Of a stretch of DNA of 5,816 bases, positions 1 through 5,103 are shown one piece after another. Position 1 is the first letter of the stretch. The number at the start of each line of letters is the position of its first letter. This stretch comes from an uncultured bacterium (GTDB lineage Bacteria > Actinomycetota > Actinomycetes > S36-B12), in NCBI GenBank assembly GCA_903896585.1, contig CAITYI010000200.1, positions 1 through 5,816 of the forward strand, in the 5' to 3' direction. Made by a program: the position numbers and the translations under genes. The notes below the pieces were generated by a model that was given only the letters and a program-made list of their open reading frames with translations, was not told the DNA's origin and did not search any database.

Positions 1-2
1 CC

Positions 3-890
3 CTGTCAAAGATTTCCGATGACAATGGGACTTTCGCAATCATCGCATTCGATCAGCGCAACACCCTTCGACGCATGTTCGCCGCTGTCGGAATTGAAGC
101 GACCGACCAAGATATGCGCGATGTAAAGGTGGAGGTCACCAAAGCGCTCACCCCTGATGCCACCGGTATTCTGCTGGATCCGCAATTGGGTGTCGGGGCG
201 GTCATGGCGGCAGGTGCATTGGCTCCTTCCTGTGGACTCCTGATTGCCGCTGAGCCAACGGATCGAGGAGATTTTGATGGCGAGCCGAGGTCCTATTCGA
301 TTCCCGAGCAGAATGCGGCTTGGGTTAAGTCAATGGGTGGCGACGCCGTAAAAGTTCTCGTCATGATGAACCCGCAGCGCGAGGTTCGGGCCGGGGAGCC
401 TGACATCACCCTCGAAACCGTGGCTCTCGTTCAGAGCATCGTTGATGATTGCCGGGAGCAGGGAATTCCGTCGGTGATTGAGAATTTGATCTTTGCACCG
501 CGTGGGGTGGAATCCTTGACCCCTGAGCAACGCGAGCGGGCCATCATCAGCTCAGCGGAGTTGCTCACCGCGACTAACCCGGACCTGCTCAAACTTGAGT
601 ATCCCGGCTCCCCAGAAGGCTGCCGACGCCTCTCAGATGTCCTGACCGTCCCGTGGGCCGTTCTCAGCGCTGGAGTAGACTTCAGTGTTTTCGAGGACGT
701 AATTAAGGTTTCCTGTGATGATGGAGGCGCGTCAGGTTTCATTGCGGGACGTTCGGTGTGGAAGGAAGCTGTGGGACTGAACCCACAGGAGCGGGCAACT
801 TTTTTGACGGAAACTGCGCGGCCGCGCCTGTTGAAGTTGCGGGAAGCAATTGCAGGTCGGGCCACGCCGTGGCAGGAGGGAAAAAGGTAA
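3..890 (+). CDS. LacD/YihT-type class I aldolase, 5' end outside the window
   Basis: Cytoplasmic Schiff-base aldolase that should split a phosphorylated ketose (or sulfo-sugar phosphate) into two three-carbon units. The reading frame is open from base 3, and the first visible codons already carry conserved family sequence (FAIIAFDQRNTLRRMF). The ATG at 75 is therefore internal and the true start lies left of the window. There are 295 visible residues against about 290-330 for the family, so only a short N-terminus is missing. Visible motifs are AxDQR at the start of the barrel, GILLDP, a lysine in AVKVL (bases 351-353), and the probable Schiff-base lysine in DLLKLEYP (bases 591-593), at the place of Lys205 of LacD. 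The C-terminal VPWAVLSAGVD and ASGFIAGRSVW form the phosphate-binding end. By memory the ends resemble E. coli YihT (sulfolactaldehyde aldolase) at least as well as LacD (tagatose-bisphosphate aldolase). Substrate is unassigned. The TAA stop lies 2 bases before the transporter ATPase. Confidence 0.85.
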   Translation: MSKISDDNGTFAIIAFDQRNTLRRMFAAVGIEATDQDMRDVKVEVTKALTPDATGILLDPQLGVGAVMAAGALAPSCGLLIAAEPTDRGDFDGEPRSYSIPEQNAAWVKSMGGDAVKVLVMMNPQREVRAGEPDITLETVALVQSIVDDCREQGIPSVIENLIFAPRGVESLTPEQRERAIISSAELLTATNPDLLKLEYPGSPEGCRRLSDVLTVPWAVLSAGVDFSVFEDVIKVSCDDGGASGFIAGRSVWKEAVGLNPQERATFLTETARPRLLKLREAIAGRATPWQEGKR

Positions 891-892
891 CC

Positions 893-1648
893 ATGGCACT
901 TTTAGAAGCGCGCGGCATTGTTCGCACCTACGGATCGGTTGTCGCCCTTGACGGCGCAGATTTTGATGTCGAAGCGGGACAGGTGACCGCGCTCATTGGT
1001 GACAACGGTGCTGGCAAGTCGACCTTGGTCAAGATTCTTTCGGGAACGGAGAATTCCGAGGGCGGTGAGGTCAGGCTCGAAGGTGAGTGGGTCAACTTCA
1101 ACAATCCAGCCGCGGCCAGGTCTCACGGAATCGAAACGGTGTTTCAAGACCTCGCCCTGTGCCCCCATTTGGACCCGATTGAGAATCTGTATTTAAACCG
1201 TGAGATCAAGCGGTCAGGTTTACTCGGTCTCCTCGGTTTCATGGACCGCAAGGCTATGCGGGATCGCAGTGTGGAAGTTTTCACGGATTTGGGCGCAACA
1301 GTGCGAAAGCTCAACGAGCCAGTGGGAACCATGTCCGGTGGGCAAAAGCAGAGTGTTGCAGTAGCTCGATCCGCGGCCTGGGCCAGCAAAATCATTTTCT
1401 TTGATGAGCCCACCGCGGCATTAGGTGTGGTCCAAACCGCAAACGTTCTCGATCTGATCCGCAGAGTGCGCGACAAGGGAATCGGTGTGGTTCTCATCAG
1501 CCATTCCATGCCGGAGGTACTCGAGGTAGCGGACACGGTTCAAGTGCTTCGTCGTGGACGTCGCGTGGCCACAATCAATGCCGCTGATTCGAGTATTGAA
1601 GAACTCGTTGGTGCAATGACGGGCAAACTTGATGAGGAGGCAGCGTGA
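893..1648 (+). CDS. Sugar ABC importer ATPase, single nucleotide-binding domain (FrcA-like)
   Basis: Energises sugar uptake through the permease encoded next. The 251-residue protein has a complete ABC domain: A-loop Tyr13, Walker A GDNGAGKST (36-44), Q-loop Gln85, signature MSGGQK (147-152), Walker B IIFFDE (167-172), D-loop PTAALG (173-178) and switch His204. Ribose/galactose importers (RbsA, MglA) normally carry two fused ATPase domains of about 500 residues. This one has only one, as in FrcA-type fructose importers, and would have to act as a homodimer. The open frame extends back to 758, but ATG 893 is chosen. It directly precedes the family start (MALLEARGIVRTYG), follows the aldolase stop by 2 bases, and has AGGAGG at 874-879 and AAAGGT at 883-888 upstream. 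The upstream extension would overlap the aldolase and shows no family similarity. The stop overlaps the permease start (GTGA). Confidence 0.95.
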   Translation: MALLEARGIVRTYGSVVALDGADFDVEAGQVTALIGDNGAGKSTLVKILSGTENSEGGEVRLEGEWVNFNNPAAARSHGIETVFQDLALCPHLDPIENLYLNREIKRSGLLGLLGFMDRKAMRDRSVEVFTDLGATVRKLNEPVGTMSGGQKQSVAVARSAAWASKIIFFDEPTAALGVVQTANVLDLIRRVRDKGIGVVLISHSMPEVLEVADTVQVLRRGRRVATINAADSSIEELVGAMTGKLDEEAA

Positions 1649-2757
1649 GTGCGCCAATGAAAACTAGTTCACAAGACATTCAGGACATGATCAAAAGTGA
1701 ACAAGTCACCATTATTCAACGCATCACCAGGGTTCAAGCACTTCAAATCGTCCTCGTACTACTAGCGATCTCGGCCGTGTTCTCGATCATGGCACCGGAT
1801 GCCTTCCTCACCGTGTTCAACCTCCGCTCAATCATGATGAACACTGCGATTTTTGCCGTGCTCGGCGTGGGTGCGACTTTTGTGATCATCACGGCGGGCA
1901 TTGACCTGTCCATTGGCTCGGTCCTTGTTTTCAGTTCAGTGGTTTCGGCCATGGTGATGGGAAACCTCGGAGCGACCGGGTGGACAACGTCCATCATCGG
2001 TCTAGTCGTCGCGATTGCCTCTGGCGCCGCGTGGGGTTGGCTGAATGGCTTCTTAGTTGCCAAAGCCAAGGTGCCGGCATTTATCGTGACTCTGGGCACA
2101 ATGGGTGCTGCACTTGGGCTAGCACAGGTTCTGACCGGTGGAATCGATCTCTACGAAATCCCAACGGTCATGGTGGACACCATCGGTTTCGGTAATCTCT
2201 TTGGCGAGATTCCCAATTTGGTGGTGCTGGCCGCGGTCGTGTGTGTCATTGGCGCCATCATCTTGCACCGGACCCGATTCGGTTTGACCACCTATGCCGT
2301 CGGGTCAAATCCCGAAGCCTGCCGTCGGGTGGGTGTGAAAGTCGATCGTCAGTTGATCTGGATCTACATCATCTCGGGTTCAACCGCCGGTCTTGCCGGC
2401 TGGATGAGCATCGCATTTTTCCAGCAGACAACCATTGGTGGGAACTCCATGACACCACTCACGGTTATCGCGGGCGTGGTCATCGGTGGCACCTCACTCT
2501 TTGGTGGAATTGGCACAATCTTTGGATCTGTAATCGGATTGCTCATCCCCGTGGTGTTGCAGTCCGGATTCATCATTATCGGCGTCGAGTCCTACTGGCA
2601 GGGCGTCGTTATCGGAATCTTCCTGATCGGAGCCGTCTATATAGACGGTAGGCGTCGAGAACGCGCCATTCGCGGATCAGGTCGCAAACCCAGGCGCCCC
2701 CAAGTCGGAGGCGCGCAAGTGGGACCAACGGAGAAAGAGAAAGAAGGTACAGAGTGA
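1645..2757 (+). CDS. Sugar ABC importer permease, RbsC/FrcC type (BPD_transp_2)
   Basis: Membrane-spanning channel of the importer; a pair would form the translocation pore. It has 370 residues. A hydrophilic cytoplasmic N-terminus (about 1-32) is followed by a first membrane segment at about 33-50 and several more up to about 335. Family hallmarks are ITAGIDLSIGS (82-92), the stretch AKAKVPAFIVTLGTMGA in the middle, RFGLTTYAVGSNPEACRRVGV, and GGTSLFGG (281-288). Start is GTG 1645, overlapping the ATPase stop as GTGA, with GAGGAGG at 1634-1640 as ribosome-binding site. The tail after the last membrane segment (about 336-370) is basic at first, then Glu/Lys-rich, and probably disordered and cytoplasmic. 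Its coding DNA holds a 16-base palindrome and a GC-rich hairpin close to the next gene's start. Specificity (ribose, fructose, xylose, inositol or other) cannot be read from the permease. Confidence 0.95.
   Translation: MSAPMKTSSQDIQDMIKSEQVTIIQRITRVQALQIVLVLLAISAVFSIMAPDAFLTVFNLRSIMMNTAIFAVLGVGATFVIITAGIDLSIGSVLVFSSVVSAMVMGNLGATGWTTSIIGLVVAIASGAAWGWLNGFLVAKAKVPAFIVTLGTMGAALGLAQVLTGGIDLYEIPTVMVDTIGFGNLFGEIPNLVVLAAVVCVIGAIILHRTRFGLTTYAVGSNPEACRRVGVKVDRQLIWIYIISGSTAGLAGWMSIAFFQQTTIGGNSMTPLTVIAGVVIGGTSLFGGIGTIFGSVIGLLIPVVLQSGFIIIGVESYWQGVVIGIFLIGAVYIDGRRRERAIRGSGRKPRRPQVGGAQVGPTEKEKEGTE
2633..2648. repeat. 16-base perfect palindrome inside the permease gene
   Basis: CCGTCTATATAGACGG is identical to its reverse complement over all 16 bases. 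It covers the codons for AVYIDG at the end of the last membrane segment of the permease, about 105 bases before the sugar-binding-protein start. In RNA it would fold as a 6-pair stem with an AUAU loop. It includes an ATA isoleucine codon, which looks unusual beside the many ATC/ATT codons of this gene. Palindrome is certain; function is unknown and chance is possible. Confidence 0.6.
2694..2714 (+). other. GC-rich stem-loop in permease tail, upstream of the binding-protein gene
   Basis: Arms GCGCCCCC (2694-2701) and GGAGGCGC (2707-2714) pair over 8 positions with one C/A mismatch, around a 5-base AAGTC loop. It ends 39 bases before the GTG start of the sugar-binding protein, with no T-tract after it, so it is not a terminator. 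Such intercistronic hairpins can act as mRNA stability or processing points that raise binding-protein levels over permease (known for malE-malF). That role is inference here. Confidence 0.35.
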
Positions 2758-3731
2758 AAGCAAAGTTCAAGAAGTCAGCGATTACGGCACTCAGTGTTGG
2801 ACTCGTTGCAGGTCTCACCCTCGGTGTCGCTCAACCAGCAAATGCTGCCGGTGAGAGCATCGTATTTATCCAGGGTGTCAAGGGTGATGGTTTCTACATC
2901 ACAATGGACTGCGGTGTAGCTGCTGCAGCGAAGGCAGCTGGCGCTACCGTCAAGACTGTCGGTCCAGCTAAGTTCGATGCCACACTTCAGAAGCCAATCC
3001 TGGATTCAATCGTGGCCAGCAAGCCCGATGCAATCCTGATCGCGCCAAACGATGTCAACGCAATGCAGAAGCCACTCGAGGATGCTGCAAAGAAGGGTAT
3101 CAAGATCGTACTCGTTGACACAACTGTGAAGAACCCGAAGTTTGCTGCTTCAGCAATCTCTTCGAATAACTTCGCAGGTGGACAGGAAGCCTTCAAGGCA
3201 GTTGAGAAGCTCGTTCCCGGTGGCGGCGCTGTCATGGGTATCGGTGTCAAGCCCGGTATCAGCACAACAGATGCTCGCGACGGTGGCTTCAAGGCTGCAG
3301 TGGACGCAAGCGGCGGCAAGTACACGTTCATTGGCCAGGAGTACTCTGACAATGAGCCAGCAAAGGCTGCTCAGATCACCACAGCAGCTATCGCTGCTAA
3401 TCCCAACCTGAAGGCAATTTTTGCTTCTAACCTTTTCTCAGCTCAAGGTGCCGCAACTGGTATCAAGCAGGCTGGGAAAGAGGGCCAGATTGTTGTCATC
3501 GGATTCGATGCAGGCCCCGACCAGGTGAAAGCACTCAAGGCCGGAACGGTGCAGGCACTGATCGCTCAGCAGCCTTACCAAATTGGCGTCGATGGCGTCA
3601 CGGAAGCAATTAAGGCCATCAAGGGTCAAAAGACAAAGAAGAAGATCACAACTGGGTTCACCATCTTGGATAAGTCCAACGTGAACACAGCTGCAGGCAA
3701 GAAGGCACAGTACCTTTCTAAGTGTGCATAA
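2754..3731 (+). CDS. Secreted sugar-binding protein of the ABC importer (Peripla_BP_4)
   Basis: Extracytoplasmic receptor that hands sugar to the permease. It has 325 residues. A basic n-region (MKAKFKK) and a hydrophobic core lead to a signal peptidase I site ANA/A after residue 31. There is no lipobox cysteine. The mature part has the two-lobed RbsB-type layout. Candidate ligand contacts by family position are Phe47/Tyr48 (GDGFY), Asp122 (LVDTT), Arg175 (TDARDGG), the Asn of ASNLFSAQG, Asp252 (GFDAGPDQ) and Gln272 (IAQQPY). Only two cysteines are present, Cys53 and the penultimate Cys324. They could form a disulfide pinning the C-terminus to the N-lobe. GTG 2754 overlaps the permease stop as GTGA, with GAAGG at 2743-2747 as ribosome-binding site. 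Codon choice is more restricted than in the genes before it (mostly AAG, ATC, GCA/GCT), fitting high expression. It is the last gene of the operon. Confidence 0.95.
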   Translation: MKAKFKKSAITALSVGLVAGLTLGVAQPANAAGESIVFIQGVKGDGFYITMDCGVAAAAKAAGATVKTVGPAKFDATLQKPILDSIVASKPDAILIAPNDVNAMQKPLEDAAKKGIKIVLVDTTVKNPKFAASAISSNNFAGGQEAFKAVEKLVPGGGAVMGIGVKPGISTTDARDGGFKAAVDASGGKYTFIGQEYSDNEPAKAAQITTAAIAANPNLKAIFASNLFSAQGAATGIKQAGKEGQIVVIGFDAGPDQVKALKAGTVQALIAQQPYQIGVDGVTEAIKAIKGQKTKKKITTGFTILDKSNVNTAAGKKAQYLSKCA

Positions 3732-3750
3732 TGCTCTGAAGCAATAAATT

Positions 3751-3789
3751 GAAAGGCCGTGCACTGGTAATCCCGGTGCACGGCCTTTT
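3751..3789. terminator. Strong bidirectional intrinsic terminator between convergent genes
   Basis: A perfect 13-pair stem (AAAGGCCGTGCAC at 3752-3764 with 3776-3788) extends inward through a G-T and two G-C pairs to a 5-base loop (3768-3772). On the + strand the stem ends in TTTT (3786-3789), 20 bases after the binding-protein stop. On the - strand it reads into TTTCAATTTATT, ending the lipoprotein transcript 30 bases after its stop. Confidence 0.92.
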
Positions 3790-3818
3790 CAATGCGGTAA
3801 CAGAGTCACCTAAATTTA

Positions 3819-4235
3819 TTACTCGTCAAGCAGGTAGCAGTTGCCATCGAGATACTCGGTAACAGCAGTTTTGACCGACTCAGGGTCGGCAGCGGCAACT
3901 TCTGCCATGGAGTTCAAATACTCGGTGACAGCGACTACCGCAGCATCTGGATCGGTGGCAAATGTTGCGCACCATCCCTCAACACTCGCAGCGTCCGCAT
4001 AATCATTGCCTTCAATTGGCCAGATTGTGTCGAGGTACACCGTGACCGCGAACCCAGCATCCGCCATGGCACCCGTGCCAGCCTCAGCTGTTTCCTCGGT
4101 ACCACCGTCGCTCGAATCAGATGTTCCCGCAGCACCGTCTGAGTCGGTGGACGAACTACCGCAGGCGGTAAGAGCCGCCAGGGTGGCAAGGGAAACTACT
4201 GACATAGCAATACTTCTTGATTTCAATGCTCGCAT
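3819..4235 (-). CDS. Small secreted lipoprotein of unknown function with a 22-residue tandem repeat
   Basis: I do not recognise a family. The 138 residues start with a basic n-region and hydrophobic core, then lipobox LTAC with lipidation expected at Cys25. A Ser/Asp/Gly/Glu-rich flexible linker follows (about 26-57). The small acidic C-terminal domain (about 60-138) contains a repeat with a 22-residue period: DPDAAVVAVTEYL (95-107) and DPESVKTAVTEYL (117-129). The repeat is also visible in DNA, where ATACTCGGTAACAGC at 3852 and ATACTCGGTGACAGC at 3918 are 66 bases apart. Cys89 (GWCATF) and Cys133 (GNCYLL) flank the repeats and could form a disulfide. The start ATG is preceded by GAAAGGG (4246-4240 on this strand). 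It should be anchored on the outer face of the membrane. The amphipathic EYL repeats suggest a helical bundle, possibly protein-binding; that is inference. It is transcribed alone and shares the terminator with the sugar operon. Confidence 0.78.
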   Translation of the reverse strand: MRALKSRSIAMSVVSLATLAALTACGSSSTDSDGAAGTSDSSDGGTEETAEAGTGAMADAGFAVTVYLDTIWPIEGNDYADAASVEGWCATFATDPDAAVVAVTEYLNSMAEVAAADPESVKTAVTEYLDGNCYLLDE

Positions 4236-4462
4236 GGTGCCCTTTCAACGATTGGATTCTGAGTCTACTACCAGAAAACCGCCCCCATAGGTTGACCCGC
4301 TCCTTTGCCGCGGCGAGATTTTCCTTCGCTCCGACAGGCACCTCCGACTACAACCCACGAACACCTGGTTCACTTATCAAGAGAAAATATGTCGAATACC
4401 GCGGCAATCATGCTGGGGAGGACAAGTTAGGTTCGGGCTCGGTCTGCGGATAGGATGCACAA
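4236..4462. promoter_or_regulatory. Divergent intergenic region between lipoprotein and membrane-protein genes
   Basis: No gene-like frame with support is seen in these 227 bases. It must hold promoters for both flanking genes. For the lipoprotein, a possible - strand -10 box TAGACT (4267-4262) would give a leader of about 20 bases, with no convincing -35. A CCGCGGC motif occurs twice (4308-4314 and 4399-4405), of unknown meaning. No operator palindrome and no recognisable copper-repressor (CsoR) site was found by eye. Confidence 0.4.
4427..4462 (+). promoter_or_regulatory. Putative leaderless promoter of the small membrane protein gene
   Basis: TAGGAT at 4451-4456 fits the actinobacterial -10 pattern TANNNT. 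It stands exactly 6 bases before the GTG start at 4463, the spacing expected when transcription begins on the start codon. A weak -35-like TTAGGT lies at 4427-4432 (18-base spacer). The only Shine-Dalgarno-like bases (AGGA, 4452-4455) are inside this -10 box, so both readings compete for the same bases. Confidence 0.45.
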
Positions 4463-4996
4463 GTGAGTCGGGCTAACGGAGGCACTTCGAGCTTGCTTCG
4501 CGCCCTGGTTCTCGGTGGCGCGGTAGTCGTGCTCACCCTCATCCCACATACAGCCGCTGTCGGGACATTGCCCAGTATCTTCGGAGTCACCCTCGTTCTC
4601 GCAATCTGCATTCTCATGTGTATTCCCGTGAAGCGGGGAATGCGTCACACTCATGCCTTCATGCTCTTCCTTGCATTGCAAATACTCGGACACGTAACGC
4701 TCACCTTCACGGAAATACACTCTCACGTACACGTCGGTGGCTCGTTCATCCCCGAGCCCACCATGCTCGCCTTCCACGTGGCCGGTGGCCTACTTGCAGC
4801 ACTCGTCGTCCTACACGCTGATCGCATTTCCGAGCGATTTGCCGAGTTGATCAGACCGTTTATTGCCCCCGTTCTACTGGTTGTCCAAGCTTGTGAGTTT
4901 CCTTCCACGGTTTCACTACCGTCAGTTCCCCTCGCCAAGTGCCTCAGAGCATGTGTGCGAACTGATGCTGGGCGCGCACCCCCCTTATTCGTCTAG
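4463..4996 (+). CDS. Small His-rich membrane protein beside ycnI, probably copper-related
   Basis: The 177-residue integral membrane protein has four predicted membrane segments, at about 11-34, 36-56, 63-83 and 100-118, and a hydrophilic C-terminal tail. Histidines cluster at the membrane edges: His62, His64, His77, the HSHVH run (86-90), His105 and His118. Cys49 and Cys53 lie in the second segment and a CxxxC pair (160/164) in the tail. The layout of a QxxxH helix, a His-rich loop, then MLAFHxxxGLLxALVxxxAD recalls unnamed actinobacterial membrane proteins encoded next to ycnI and copC. That resemblance is from memory and was not checked by search. With ycnI downstream on the same strand, a role in copper binding or transfer at the membrane is the best guess. 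GTG 4463 is chosen because it follows the -10 box at leaderless spacing and leaves all membrane segments intact. Confidence 0.72.
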   Translation: MSRANGGTSSLLRALVLGGAVVVLTLIPHTAAVGTLPSIFGVTLVLAICILMCIPVKRGMRHTHAFMLFLALQILGHVTLTFTEIHSHVHVGGSFIPEPTMLAFHVAGGLLAALVVLHADRISERFAELIRPFIAPVLLVVQACEFPSTVSLPSVPLAKCLRACVRTDAGRAPPLFV

Positions 4997-5103
4997 CCAG
5001 TAACGATTTCTCTTACATCAACACTCCAAGTTATCGGTGTCGTTGATGCTCATCCTTTTTCAAAGGTAACAAACAATCATCTTTTATTTCATAAGGAGTT
5101 TTA
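4997..5103 (+). promoter_or_regulatory. Gap before ycnI: possible weak stem-loop and promoter, strong ribosome-binding site
   Basis: CATCAAC (5016-5022) and GTTGATG (5042-5048) form a 7-pair stem, with T5 at 5056-5060 a few bases later. This could be a weak terminator or attenuator after the membrane-protein gene. TTGATG (5043-5048) and TAACAA (5067-5072) with an 18-base spacer are a poor candidate promoter. AAGGAG at 5093-5098 is a clear ribosome-binding site 5 bases before the ycnI ATG. The stretch is AT-rich towards the start codon. Whether ycnI shares a transcript with the gene before it is undecided. Confidence 0.35.

Noticed and set aside
75..77. ATG at 75 as the aldolase start
   Set aside because: Codons from base 3 already encode conserved family sequence (AFDQR region), so this ATG is internal.
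758..892. N-terminal extension of the ABC ATPase frame to an ATG at 758
   Set aside because: It lies fully inside the aldolase gene, encodes no ABC-family sequence, and the ATG at 893 gives the exact family N-terminus with ribosome-binding bases upstream.
4006..4290. 94-codon + strand frame overlapping the lipoprotein
   Set aside because: It is the antisense shadow of the lipoprotein linker, with no family features. The - strand frame has a signal peptide, a lipobox and a ribosome-binding site.
4292..4320. TTGACC at 4292-4297 as a -35 box for the membrane-protein gene
   Set aside because: No acceptable -10 box at 16-19 bases, and it would imply a leader of about 135 bases with no other support; the TAGGAT box at 4451 is better placed.
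4973..4990. C-rich run near the end of the membrane-protein gene as a CsoR copper-repressor site
   Set aside because: The run is not part of an inverted repeat and lies within the coding sequence (APP codons); no palindromic partner was found.
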